From assembly GCA_937957915.1 (NCBI GenBank), contig CALGNZ010000047.1:1-64000 (forward strand): a stretch of 64,000 nt of DNA, written 5' to 3'. Shown piece after piece: positions 55,311 through 63,775 of this stretch (its first letter is position 1; each line of letters begins with the position of its first letter). The notes beneath the pieces are model-generated. The model made no database searches and was not told where the DNA came from. It was given only the letters and a program-made list of their open reading frames with translations. The DNA comes from an uncultured Granulosicoccaceae bacterium. Its GTDB lineage: Bacteria > Pseudomonadota > Gammaproteobacteria > Granulosicoccales > Granulosicoccaceae. Position numbers and translations under genes: made by a program.

Positions 55311-56513
55311 ATGTCTATTGAATCTTGTTTTTCTGATGGCGTCTCGTTAAGCGATAGTTGCTCGACGGCTGTGGAAAAAATTGGGTCTTCGTCGCAGCGA
55401 GTGCTGTCAATGGACGATGCCACTGCGGCGCTGGAGGAAATTTCTCAGTGGCCGAATTACCAGCCAACGCCGCTGCTGAAGCTGGACCAACTGGCTCAAC
55501 ACGTTGGTTGCGCTGAAGTTTTATACAAAGATGAGTCTCTGCGCTTTGGCCTTGGCAGCTTTAAAGCGCTTGGCGGCGCCTATGCGGTGCTGCGCCTGGT
55601 CGCCCACGAGTACAAAGCACAACATGGCAAGGCCGTGAGTCTTGCCACTATCCGACAGGGGCAGCTGGCAGACTTTACTAACGCGATGACCATTACCACA
55701 GCGACCGACGGTAATCATGGTCGCTCGGTTGCCTGGGGCGCGCGCAATGCCGGTTGCAACTGCCGTATTTATATTCATCGTGAGGTCAGTGAGGGCCGAA
55801 AACAGGCGATGGAGGCACTGGGTGCAGCAGTCATTCGCATTGATGGTGATTACGATGAATCGGTTCGACACTGTGCAGCTGAGTCGGCCCAAAATGGATG
55901 GCATGTGGTATCCGATACGTCTTATGGTGACTACATGACCGTGCCTCGCGACGTAATGGCTGGTTATACGGTCATTGGGTCTGAGGTACTGCAACAGGCG
56001 GATAGACCGGTTACGCACCTGTTCGTACAGGTGGGGGTGGGTGGACTCGCCGGTGCAGTCGCTGCCCGCTTTTGGCTCGAATACAACGATCAACGCCCAA
56101 CCATTGTACTGGTGGAATCAACCCACGCTGACTGCTGGCTGCAGAGCCTTCGCCAACAAAAGCCGATTGCTGTGTCTATCGACCATGAGACAGTGATGGC
56201 CGGGTTGTCGTGTGGTGAGGTCTCGCTGCTTGCCTGGGAAATTCTGTCTCAATGCGCCGACCACGTGATAACGCTTCCGGATCACGATGTACCGCCTGCC
56301 ATGAAACTTTTTGCCGACGGACAAATGGGCGGCGGAAGTATTGAGGCGGGTGAGTGTGCGGTGCCCGGTGCATTGGCGCTGCTATGCTGCGAGCGCGGCA
56401 GCGCATTGCGCGAGTCTATTGCTATCGGGGAGGATAGCCGGGTTCTGTTGCTGGGTTGTGAGGGAGCAACTGATCCGGTTGTTTACAAACAGCTGTTGGA
56501 ATCGGTCAGTTAA
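55311..56513 (+). CDS. Diaminopropionate ammonia-lyase-like PLP enzyme
   Basis: Fold-type II PLP enzyme (400 aa). PTPLLKLDQLA and KDESLRFGLGSFKALGGAYAV (PLP Lys in SFKALGG), then TDGNHGRSVAWGARNAG and SDTSYGDYMTVP, align with diaminopropionate ammonia-lyase, including both Asp residues known to be catalytic in that enzyme. It would convert 2,3-diaminopropionate to pyruvate and ammonia; a related amino-acid substrate is possible. ATG 55311 has AGGAAA upstream and suits the family length. The frame is open 37 codons further. The next gene begins at the very next base. Confidence 0.82.
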   Translation: MSIESCFSDGVSLSDSCSTAVEKIGSSSQRVLSMDDATAALEEISQWPNYQPTPLLKLDQLAQHVGCAEVLYKDESLRFGLGSFKALGGAYAVLRLVAHEYKAQHGKAVSLATIRQGQLADFTNAMTITTATDGNHGRSVAWGARNAGCNCRIYIHREVSEGRKQAMEALGAAVIRIDGDYDESVRHCAAESAQNGWHVVSDTSYGDYMTVPRDVMAGYTVIGSEVLQQADRPVTHLFVQVGVGGLAGAVAARFWLEYNDQRPTIVLVESTHADCWLQSLRQQKPIAVSIDHETVMAGLSCGEVSLLAWEILSQCADHVITLPDHDVPPAMKLFADGQMGGGSIEAGECAVPGALALLCCERGSALRESIAIGEDSRVLLLGCEGATDPVVYKQLLESVS

Positions 56514-57722
56514 ATGAGCCGCGATCGCGCCCAATCAGACGCTACATCCGTAATCGAGGGCCTTGCTGCACGCGGTTTCAGTGATACCGAATACGCGCAG
56601 CGACTGCAGCGGGTCCAGCGATCAATGCAGAACGGCGATGTTGATCTGTTGCTACTGACAACCGAGCCCGAAATACGTTATTTCAGCGGTTTTTTTACGC
56701 AATTCTGGCAAAGCCCGACCAGGCCCTGGTTTTTACTGGTGCCCGCAGATGGCAAACCCGTTGCGGTTATTCCTGCAATTGGTGAGGCGTGTATGCGCCG
56801 CAGCCTGGTTGACGATATTCGTACATGGTCTTCGCCACATCCACTGGATGATGGCGTGACGCTGTTGTCGGATACGGTTCAGGAGCTTATGGCGGGTAGT
56901 GGAACTATAGGCCTGTTAAAAGGGCGCGAAACTACACTGCGCATGCCGCTAAACGACTATGAAAGGCTACTGATGCATTTGAGTGCCTATCAGATTGTGG
57001 ATGCTACCGGCCTGGTGTCAGCACAAAGACAAATAAAATCGGTTGAAGAAATCGCAAAGATTGAAAGTGCCTGCAGGGTGGCGGGTCGTGCTTTTGAGCA
57101 GTTGCCGTACAATACGATGGCTGGGTCTACCGAGCGTGAAACCTTCAGGCAATTCAAACGCAGCTGTCTCGCTTTTGGTGCTGATGACGTGAGTTACCTT
57201 GTAGGCGCCAGTGCCCCGGGCGGCTACGACGACATCATTTCACCACCTTCAGATCGCCAGTTGTGCGATGGTGATGTGCTCATCCTCGATACTGGCTGTA
57301 TCTATGATGGGTATTTTTGTGACTTTGATCGTAACTTTGCCTTTGGCTTTGTCGATCAAGCGACGGCGTCAGCGTATGCAAAGGTTCATCAGGCACTGGA
57401 GGCTGGCCTTGATGCGGTAAAGCCCGGCATCAGTTGCAGCGAGCTTTTTGAGGTCATGCGGCGAGCATTGGCGCTTGAGGATGCCGGTAGTGTCGGCAGA
57501 CTCGGGCATGGACTGGGCATGCAATTGACTGAGTCTCCGTCCATAACAGCCTTTGATACAACCGTGTTGCAGGCCGGGATGGTGATGACACTAGAGCCAG
57601 GTATGCTCTACGGGGACGGCAGGTTGATGGTGCACGAGGAAAATATTGTTATTGAAGATTCCGGTGCAAGATTGCTGACTCGACGGGCTGATCCCGAAAT
57701 CCCGATAATTGGAAACGGGTGA
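56514..57722 (+). CDS. M24-family Xaa-Pro peptidase-like hydrolase
   Basis: 402 aa, two-domain creatinase/aminopeptidase P fold. The N-terminal domain (to ~170) has VDLLLLTTEPEIRYFSGFFTQ. The C-terminal pita-bread domain carries the metal ligands in LILDTGCIYDGYFCDFDR (two Asp), GRLGHGLGM (His), MTLEPGM (Glu) and VHEENIVIE (Glu). The start abuts the stop of the ammonia-lyase (TAAATG), so the two are one unit. Other M24 members cleave amidino or amide bonds, as in ectoine hydrolase, so the joint substrate may be a diamino-acid derivative rather than a peptide. Confidence 0.85.
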   Translation: MSRDRAQSDATSVIEGLAARGFSDTEYAQRLQRVQRSMQNGDVDLLLLTTEPEIRYFSGFFTQFWQSPTRPWFLLVPADGKPVAVIPAIGEACMRRSLVDDIRTWSSPHPLDDGVTLLSDTVQELMAGSGTIGLLKGRETTLRMPLNDYERLLMHLSAYQIVDATGLVSAQRQIKSVEEIAKIESACRVAGRAFEQLPYNTMAGSTERETFRQFKRSCLAFGADDVSYLVGASAPGGYDDIISPPSDRQLCDGDVLILDTGCIYDGYFCDFDRNFAFGFVDQATASAYAKVHQALEAGLDAVKPGISCSELFEVMRRALALEDAGSVGRLGHGLGMQLTESPSITAFDTTVLQAGMVMTLEPGMLYGDGRLMVHEENIVIEDSGARLLTRRADPEIPIIGNG

Positions 57723-57832
57723 TCAAGCGGGTTCAGTCGAACCCTTATAAAGTTACCGCAACCACACACCGGCAACTAATTACCGTCGAACACTAACCCA
57801 TGGTAAACGGGGTGTCGTAATATAGTGCTCTT

Positions 57833-57928
57833 GGAAGAACGTCCCGATCCGGTGACGGGCCCGGATTTCAAATCCGGTGAGACGCGTCAGACGTGTCTGG
57901 TGGGTTCGACTCCCACGTTCTTCCGCCA
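57833..57928 (+). tRNA. selC: tRNA-Sec (selenocysteine), anticodon TCA
   Basis: 96 nt including encoded CCA. The 8-bp acceptor stem GGAAGAAC/GTTCTTCC is perfect, the T stem is GTGGG/CCCAC, and the anticodon loop is TTTCAAA with TCA at 57868-57870. The extra arm is long, with a 7-bp stem AGACGCG/CGTGTCT including one G-T pair. The 8+5 acceptor/T architecture and long arm are specific to bacterial tRNA-Sec, and the sequence closely resembles enterobacterial selC. It means the organism makes selenoproteins; selA, selB and selD are not in this window. Confidence 0.96.
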
Positions 57929-57946
57929 CTTCTCCTGCCCTCTGGC

Positions 57947-57967
57947 ACTGCGGCTTTTCGCAGTTTT
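57947..57967 (+). terminator. Probable selC terminator
   Basis: ACTGCG-GCTTTT-CGCAGT followed by TTT. A 6-bp stem with a short T-run 18 bp after the CCA end of selC. Confidence 0.5.
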
Positions 57968-58146
57968 GTCAAAACCAACATCAGTGCTGCTTTTCAGTGC
58001 TGTGACCCCTATCGATCAAGAAAAATATCCGGATTTCGCAATGTGCGGGATACGTCACTGCGAGAACAGCCCATGTGGTCAAGTTGTGTGCGCCGGGGTC
58101 GCAACAAGTCAGAGTAGCTTCTCCCATTTCAATGAAGGTGTCGGTT

Positions 58147-58761
58147 ATGGCTCGATCGTCCGATTCGTTTTTTTTACTCGCTCTGTTAAAAGATAAAACT
58201 TTTCAGGCGCGGGAAATTCGACGCGTTATCGCTTTTGCGACGATGTATCTGGTATTGACTACCGTGCTTCTGGGTATTTTTTATAACCAGATGCTCGGTC
58301 AACTTGTGTCTGGAACATCACCGATGCTGTTTGTATCGGAAGACATGCGCATGATCAACGAGCAGATTCCAAGCTTGTCCAGTGTACTGGGCACATGGAT
58401 TCTGGTGATGATGGTTGTCAATGTGGTTGTGACGAGTCTGATCAGCATGTACATCATCCGCAAACTTGGCCAGCCGTTGCTGGCAGTCAAACGAGCTCTG
58501 CGAGAACTCGGTGATGGCAAACTAAATGTGCGACTGCGTGCAGACGACAACGGAGAGTTTGAAGATGTGGTCAAGGCAGTTGATAACGCGGTTGCCAGTA
58601 TCAACAAGCAAATTGCCGCTGCGAAAACCAGTATCGATCAGGTAGCGCACCTGAGAGGCGATGCTGCGAACGCGGAAGAACTCGATTCCTCGCTGACGAA
58701 TTGCAAAGTGGCACTTGATTACTTCATTGTTGCCGATGAAGACGTCGACAAGGCCGCTTAA
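58147..58761 (+). CDS. HAMP-domain membrane protein without output domain
   Basis: 204 aa. Transmembrane helices at about residues 28-48 and 79-104 flank a short ~30-residue periplasmic loop. Residues ~105-157 are a HAMP domain (KLGQPLLAVKRALRELGDGKL, EFEDVVKAVDNAV), followed by a helical tail to 204 with no kinase, cyclase or methyl-accepting domain. ATG 58147 has AAGGTG upstream; ATG 58132 is in frame. 39 bp before a lipoprotein gene, so likely co-transcribed. Function unknown; perhaps a signalling adaptor or sensor missing its effector. Confidence 0.75.
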   Translation: MARSSDSFFLLALLKDKTFQAREIRRVIAFATMYLVLTTVLLGIFYNQMLGQLVSGTSPMLFVSEDMRMINEQIPSLSSVLGTWILVMMVVNVVVTSLISMYIIRKLGQPLLAVKRALRELGDGKLNVRLRADDNGEFEDVVKAVDNAVASINKQIAAAKTSIDQVAHLRGDAANAEELDSSLTNCKVALDYFIVADEDVDKAA

Positions 58762-58800
58762 ACGGACTTCGCTGGAACTTTGCCGCCAGAGGCTCAAGAC

Positions 58801-59865
58801 ATGATGATCGGTAACGTATTGCGTCAACGCCTGCGAACGATGACTCGCCCAGGGTCTTACAAACGCGCGAGTGTGTTGATTGTGTTTGCAGCAGCGACCA
58901 TGATCGGTTGTGAGGGAGGAGAGGAGATCGACGATCAGGACGTCAGTGGTCTTAAGATCTCACTGTCTGACTATCGTTATGGCATGCAGCAGATCGGTAG
59001 CCGCACTCCACAGGTTTTCGAGATTTCAAATGTGGGTGTGGATACTTATCCGATAACTTCGGTGACGGTTGGGGGCGAACATCCAGGTGATTTTGAACTG
59101 GTTGATTTGCCAGATACAACTCTGGAGCCAGGTGATCAGATGGAGATTGAAGTGTCATTTTCGCCGGTCGGTGAAGGACCGCGAACCGGCTCGCTGGATC
59201 TCAACTACGCGGTGATAGCGGGTTTTGGATCGAACACTGTTGAATCAATCTACTACAGCGCAAAAACTGCAGAAGACTCTGGTGATACAGTCGGTGCAGC
59301 GTTTGAATACCGGCGTTATCTCGCGGGTGGAAACAGCACCGACAACCGTGCTCGTGCAATGATTAAGGCCACTTTTCTTGAAGAAGCTGATGTCTATGGC
59401 ACTGGTTCTGACTTCTACATTTATCGTGAAGCGCTGAACCAGCGCGATTCAGGGGATACAGCCGGTGCAATAGAATCACTCCAGGTCCTTCTGGAAGATT
59501 TCCCGGACAGCTACCTTGCGGACGATAGCCAGTACATGATCGCGTACATTAAGCTGGTAGATCTCAATGACTACGAGGCGGCATACAGTGGCATGCAAAC
59601 ACTAATCGATACGCAACCGGACAGTAGCTACGTTGATACTGCGCTTTACAGTCAGGGGCTGGCTCAGTCTGAACTTGGCAATGTTGCGGAAGCAGAAGAG
59701 ATCTTTACCTCTTTGAAAGATCGCCACACGGGCGTCAGGCTCGATCTCTTTGAGATGAGTTACCCGAAAGACAATTATGTGTCTCGACTGTGGTACGACA
59801 AGGCGGAAGAGCAGATCGAAGTGCTGGAAAAAGAAACCGTCAGTTTGATTTCGGACGGGCGTTAG
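58801..59865 (+). CDS. Lipoprotein with ASH/HYDIN-like domain and TPR repeats
   Basis: 354 aa from ATG 58801 (AGAGG 8 bp upstream). The lipobox ends at Cys37 (TMIGC); a start at 58840 would give a more usual 24-residue signal. Residues ~45-135 resemble choice-of-anchor D/ASH-type immunoglobulin folds (VFEISNVGVDTYPITSVTV, PGDFELVD, EIEVSFSPVGEGPRTGSL). Residues ~150-345 are tetratricopeptide-like helices (GDTAGAIESLQVLLEDFPDS, LGNVAEAEEIFTSLKDRH). Probably periplasmic and scaffold-like. Downstream of the HAMP protein and convergent with the phosphotransferase. No characterised homologue known to me. Confidence 0.78.
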   Translation: MMIGNVLRQRLRTMTRPGSYKRASVLIVFAAATMIGCEGGEEIDDQDVSGLKISLSDYRYGMQQIGSRTPQVFEISNVGVDTYPITSVTVGGEHPGDFELVDLPDTTLEPGDQMEIEVSFSPVGEGPRTGSLDLNYAVIAGFGSNTVESIYYSAKTAEDSGDTVGAAFEYRRYLAGGNSTDNRARAMIKATFLEEADVYGTGSDFYIYREALNQRDSGDTAGAIESLQVLLEDFPDSYLADDSQYMIAYIKLVDLNDYEAAYSGMQTLIDTQPDSSYVDTALYSQGLAQSELGNVAEAEEIFTSLKDRHTGVRLDLFEMSYPKDNYVSRLWYDKAEEQIEVLEKETVSLISDGR

Positions 59866-59889
59866 TACGTTACGCGGGGCAGCAATTGA

Positions 59890-60897
59890 TCAGCGGACCC
59901 TGTCGAGAGCGATTCGAGTTTGCAGTCGTGCATAGTTGTTAATTTTTTTATGATCTGGCGACCACCCGGCCAGAAAGCGATGGAAATCGGCCCAGGCGAT
60001 CGAGTAGAGCTCTCGCCATTCCTGTTCAACAGCCAGATAGTCAGCGCCGTCGATGGGAACCGACCGTTGGCTGCATGCATGTTTCAGTAGCTCGAAGTAG
60101 GTATCCAGCAGATGGTCGGCGTTCGCATGGCAGTCGCGATCGCTTAGACAACTGCCTAGAAAGTACGCAACGTCCCTGATTCCGCACCCGCCGCCTGTGT
60201 ATTGAAAGTCGACAGCAGCGACTCCCGGCTGTGAATTTTCCTCTGCAAAACAAAAATTTGCCACTTTGGCATCACCGTGGACCAGTGTTTGATGGCAGCA
60301 CTGGTTCAGCAGTGCGTCCAGTGCTTCTGCATGCTCCTTTAACTCTGCGTCGGCACAGGCACGCCACTCGTGTTGCCTTGTCGCCAGGTGCCAGTAGGTA
60401 CCAACAGGCCAAAGTTTGTCTGATTTGGTATGTAGAAACAGCGCGTGGAATTGCGCTAGCCAGGCCAAACACGCGTTACACTGATCCGGCCGTAGATTAT
60501 TGAATCGATTGGGATAACCGCCATAGTCCAGATCTTCCATGATGATCCATCGCTGCTCGCCGTCCTGTTCGATGGCATAACAAGTGGGTACTTTGCAGCA
60601 ATCGTTGCACAGTTGTGAGTAGTGCTCGTACCAGGATTGTTCTACCTGGTAGGATCGTAACTTACGGTTTACGGATACATCGTTGTGCCACCCGCGCGGG
60701 TGGCTGCCGTCTTGCTGTTGAGGACTGATGTGCTTCACGATAACTGAAGGTACGATTGCCCCATCGAAACTGGCACCGTAGAGATTGACACGATAGATCT
60801 CGCCATATCCACTCCAAAGTGCCTGTATCACCGCACCTTTGCGAACACGGCTGGCCTGAAACGTTTTTTTTATCAGTACCTCGCAGTTTTTATTCAT
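59890..60897 (-). CDS. Aminoglycoside phosphotransferase/ecdysteroid kinase-like protein
   Basis: 335 aa with a protein-kinase-like fold of the APH/CHK type. The N-lobe has VIVKHISPQ (ATP Lys). The catalytic loop is LVHGDAKVANFCF, the metal-binding Asp is in AAVDFQYTGGGCGIRDVAYFLGS, and the hinge has IIMEDLDYGGYP. Such enzymes phosphorylate small hydroxylated molecules (choline, sugars, sterols), and the substrate cannot be told. It has many Cys (12 or more), unusual for the family. Convergent with the TPR lipoprotein. Confidence 0.82.
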   Translation of the reverse strand: MNKNCEVLIKKTFQASRVRKGAVIQALWSGYGEIYRVNLYGASFDGAIVPSVIVKHISPQQQDGSHPRGWHNDVSVNRKLRSYQVEQSWYEHYSQLCNDCCKVPTCYAIEQDGEQRWIIMEDLDYGGYPNRFNNLRPDQCNACLAWLAQFHALFLHTKSDKLWPVGTYWHLATRQHEWRACADAELKEHAEALDALLNQCCHQTLVHGDAKVANFCFAEENSQPGVAAVDFQYTGGGCGIRDVAYFLGSCLSDRDCHANADHLLDTYFELLKHACSQRSVPIDGADYLAVEQEWRELYSIAWADFHRFLAGWSPDHKKINNYARLQTRIALDRVR

Positions 60898-61391
60898 GTA
60901 CGTGATAGGTCCTGGTTTGAGAGATCCTGTTTGCCAGAGTAATCGGCTGCGTTATACCGGACAAAGTTAGTCTGATAGTCTCTAAATATTGCGCCGAAGA
61001 CGCGGCAAAGCAGGCTTGTTCGCTCATCTGCCACCTTTGTCGAGTCACAGATTTTAATTGTTGATCGATACCCGCGAAAACGTAGGTTCACTTTGTTAGC
61101 TGGTTACTGGTTTGGGCGTGCATCACTACGGTACGATTGCGCACCCGTTTGCTGATAATAATGATGACGGTCTGTGTAATTGACGATGCAATCCACTACA
61201 CGTGGACCGAGATGAGTCGCCCTGCACATTTCATAAACAATTCGACGCAATTAGTTTCTGGTTCGGCCCATGGGAAATTTAAAATACTGCGCAACAACTG
61301 GTTCGGCATTGATACCGCCGACAAGTGGTCAGTATGATATTTACTCTTTAGACCAAATCGCGGTCTACATCACTTTCTGTGGGTACATGCG
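60898..61391. other. Non-coding stretch with one weak open frame
   Basis: 494 bp without a convincing gene. A TTG-initiated frame at 61137-61337 (66 codons, ends in TGA) has no recognisable product. It is in frame with the small membrane ORF that begins at 61392, separated by 18 codons and the single TGA at 61335-61337. A 6-bp hairpin TAGACC/GGTCTA lies at 61349-61367, 11 nt after that TGA. Confidence 0.4.
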
Positions 61392-61514
61392 ATGAGCAAT
61401 AGAAAATTCCTTGGTGATCTGGTATCCATATTTTTTGGTATGGTTTTCAAGGTTGTATCCGTGATTATCGCAATTGTTTTTGTGGTCTGGGTTTTTTTGA
61501 ATGCGCCGGTTTAG
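61392..61514 (+). CDS. Possible small single-pass membrane protein
   Basis: 40-codon frame read by hand: MSNRKFLGDLVSIFFGMVFK then a continuous hydrophobic helix VVSVIIAIVFVVWVFLNAPV. The pattern of a few charged residues then about 25 hydrophobic ones is what a small inner-membrane protein looks like. The ribosome-binding site is weak (GTGGG 9 bp upstream). It might be the C-terminal end of a longer broken frame upstream. An imperfect hairpin (GCTCTCC/GGGGAGC near 61551-61572) follows. Confidence 0.4.
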   Translation: MSNRKFLGDLVSIFFGMVFKVVSVIIAIVFVVWVFLNAPV

Positions 61515-61634
61515 CGGTCTCTGAGTTATACCTTCTGGTTTGAATACCCCGCTCTCCACTCTCCACGGGGAGCGCCCAACACCTGACTCGAGTATTGAAT
61601 ATTCGAACCGATTGTAGTCGCTGTAAATCTGTAT

Positions 61635-62351
61635 TTAGTGAATTTCACCAGCCTCTTTTAAGGCGCTCCTGAGTTTCGAGATATCGAAATCCGTTGATTT
61701 TGCCGCGTCCAGGATTTTAGCCTCGCGACGGCTGATGAGTTCAATTGCGGCAGGTAATTTTGTTACAGCATCCGCTGGCACCACTACCGCGCCGTGTTGA
61801 TCCATGTGAATAATCTCACCGCTGCAAACGGTCATATTGTGGACAGTTACTTCAGTACCAAAGCCGGTGACATGAACATGTGCGTGACTGGGGCCGATTC
61901 TGTTTGCCAGTAACTGAAATCCGGTAGCGGCATCTGGAATATCTCGCATCGATCCGTTGGTTACGCACCCGGCAACCCCGAGTCCACGATGAATATGAGT
62001 GTTTACCTCTCCCCAGAATGCGCCAAATCCTGGCGTTGAGTCGAGATCCTGTATCACCACAATGGCAGGTCTCGTTCCATCGGCAACATATTCGTAGTAG
62101 CCGATACGCAGGTCCTTATCATGCTCTGGCGATTTGACTGAGGGGCTGACGGCCCTGATTGTTGCAGTTTTTGCGTAGCCGATGACAGGCGTCAGTGACG
62201 GGTTCAGGCAAACCAGCGGTTCAGTGGTAAAGCCTGTCGCTCGACGCTCGGGGCAAACTAATTCAAGTCCGTTGCAGATCGTGGGAGTGTCCCATTGTGT
62301 CAGTTTTTGCAGATCATCTTCACTGACTGGCAGCTGCGACTTATCAACCAT
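61635..62351 (-). CDS. RraA-family protein (HMG/CHA aldolase-like)
   Basis: 238 aa, RraA/dimethylmenaquinone-methyltransferase-like fold. WDTPTICNGLELV and AGCVTNGSMRDIPDA (the Arg-Asp pair of the active site) fit the class II 4-hydroxy-4-methyl-2-oxoglutarate aldolase group, and HMDQHGAVVVPADAV is typical. Such enzymes split or decarboxylate 2-oxo dicarboxylic acids; RraA proper inhibits RNase E but is shorter (161 aa). ATG 62351 has AGGAGA 8 bp upstream, so the 20 extra codons of the longest frame are not used. Divergent from the dehydrogenase gene, so both may answer to one regulator. Confidence 0.8.
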   Translation of the reverse strand: MVDKSQLPVSEDDLQKLTQWDTPTICNGLELVCPERRATGFTTEPLVCLNPSLTPVIGYAKTATIRAVSPSVKSPEHDKDLRIGYYEYVADGTRPAIVVIQDLDSTPGFGAFWGEVNTHIHRGLGVAGCVTNGSMRDIPDAATGFQLLANRIGPSHAHVHVTGFGTEVTVHNMTVCSGEIIHMDQHGAVVVPADAVTKLPAAIELISRREAKILDAAKSTDFDISKLRSALKEAGEIH

Positions 62352-62809
62352 TTTTATTCTCCTGGATACAATTAGGTCAACTCGCTTAAGGGTTGACATC
62401 AAAGGTGACATCTTGTCAGCTAGGAGTGCGCGGCGGAAGCTTATTTGGCGATTTCCTAATGTGCTGTTACGACATATCTGTGTTTAGTCGAGTTTGCCAT
62501 TTGCTTTGCAACAAGGCAAAAGCTGACAGAAAATAACCATACCGCAGTGTAGGAGAATTCGCGCTGTTGATGGTTCAATCACAAGCTGAGTGCTGCCAGC
62601 TCCTTAACGTTTAGTTGTGCCCCGGTACCATTGAGTATTTTGAGAAAAAAGAAGTATTTTGATAGATCAGCTGCGCTTATGTCTGTCATTATTTATGGCA
62701 CTGGCTGTATACGGCCATTTTGACCGTATTTGATTGTACCGAACCGTCCGTGGCTTTCTCCGTGAAAAATTATGGACATTCACTATAAAAGTAACAGGCT
62801 AAATCTGTC
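62352..62809. other. Divergent regulatory spacer between the RraA-like and dehydrogenase genes
   Basis: 458 bp with no gene. Contains a perfect inverted repeat (62709-62729) about 80 bp before the dehydrogenase start, and AT-rich promoter-like sequence near 62780-62800. Likely holds both divergent promoters. Confidence 0.5.
62709..62729. promoter_or_regulatory. Candidate operator, inverted repeat
   Basis: ATACGG-N9-CCGTAT, two perfect 6-bp half-sites 15 bp centre to centre, in the divergent spacer. The size suits a dimeric regulator such as GntR or LacI types, but no regulator gene is visible in the window. Confidence 0.4.
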
Positions 62810-63775
62810 ATGAAACGCGTAGTGGTTACCGAAAAAATTCATCCGGATGCAGTGGCAATGCTCCAGGCCCGTGACGACTTTGAGGTCGATTTGTTACATG
62901 GCGATTCAGGGAAACTGGCAGAGGCATTGTCTTCAGCCAATGCCGTGCTGGTAAGGACAATGGAGCTGACTGAAAATCTACTGGCGGGCTCAGCAGAGCT
63001 GGAAATAGTCTCCAGACATGGCGTGGGCTGCGACAATATTGCCGTCGATGCCCTGTCTGCTCGTCGTATACCAATGGCAATAGCGGTTGATTCAAACACG
63101 ACATCGGTAGTGGAGCACGTATTAATGATGATGCTGGCTCTCAATAAAGAGGCAATACGCTATGACGCCCTGACGCGTCAGGGCGGGTTTGCTGAACGCG
63201 GCAAGTACAGAACCAGTGAGCTTTTTGGCAAACATGTACTTATTATCGGTTTTGGGCGTATCGGTAAACGTGTGGCACCTGTGTGCAAAGCGTTTGGTAT
63301 GAAGGTGACAGTCGCGGATATCGAGCTTGACCGTACCTTCGCTGACACGATTGGCTGCGACGCTGTTGAAGACTTCAGACCGATACTGCCCGGTGCTGAC
63401 TATGTCACGGTGCATGTTCCGCTTGATGACAGCACTCGAAATATCATTGGCAAACAAGAACTGGAATCCATGCCTGAACATAGTATTTTGATCAATTGTG
63501 CTAGAGGTGGCGTGGTTGACGAGCAGGCTGTGGCTAAAGCCATTGTTGCCGGTGGTATTGCTGGATTTGGCTGTGATGTGTTTTCTACTGAACCGCCGCC
63601 AACTGACCATCCTCTGATGGAATTACCGAATACCATTATCACTCCTCACAATGCCGCAGGCCCTGATGAAAGTATGCGGCGTATGGCAACGTATGCTGCG
63701 CAAAATATTATTAATCATTTTGACGGGGTATTGACACGTGAATTTGTTTTTAACGCTAAGGCACTCGGGCTATGA
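62810..63775 (+). CDS. D-isomer specific 2-hydroxyacid dehydrogenase
   Basis: 321 aa, SerA/GyaR-like NAD-dependent dehydrogenase. The substrate-domain start is MKRVVVTEKIHPDAVAML. The NAD-binding loop IIGFGRIGKRVAPVCKAFGM is near residue 147. Catalytic Arg is in NCARGGVVDE, Glu in DVFSTEPPP and His in ITPHNAAGPDE. It oxidises or reduces a 2-hydroxy/2-oxo acid. It overlaps the next gene in ATGA fashion, so it works with the aldolase in one pathway. The lack of an ACT domain argues against a biosynthetic serine role. Confidence 0.88.
   Translation: MKRVVVTEKIHPDAVAMLQARDDFEVDLLHGDSGKLAEALSSANAVLVRTMELTENLLAGSAELEIVSRHGVGCDNIAVDALSARRIPMAIAVDSNTTSVVEHVLMMMLALNKEAIRYDALTRQGGFAERGKYRTSELFGKHVLIIGFGRIGKRVAPVCKAFGMKVTVADIELDRTFADTIGCDAVEDFRPILPGADYVTVHVPLDDSTRNIIGKQELESMPEHSILINCARGGVVDEQAVAKAIVAGGIAGFGCDVFSTEPPPTDHPLMELPNTIITPHNAAGPDESMRRMATYAAQNIINHFDGVLTREFVFNAKALGL

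Noticed and set aside
57833-61634. Genomic island integrated at selC
   Set aside because: selC is a known integration site, but I see no integrase and no repeated copy of the tRNA 3' end in the window.
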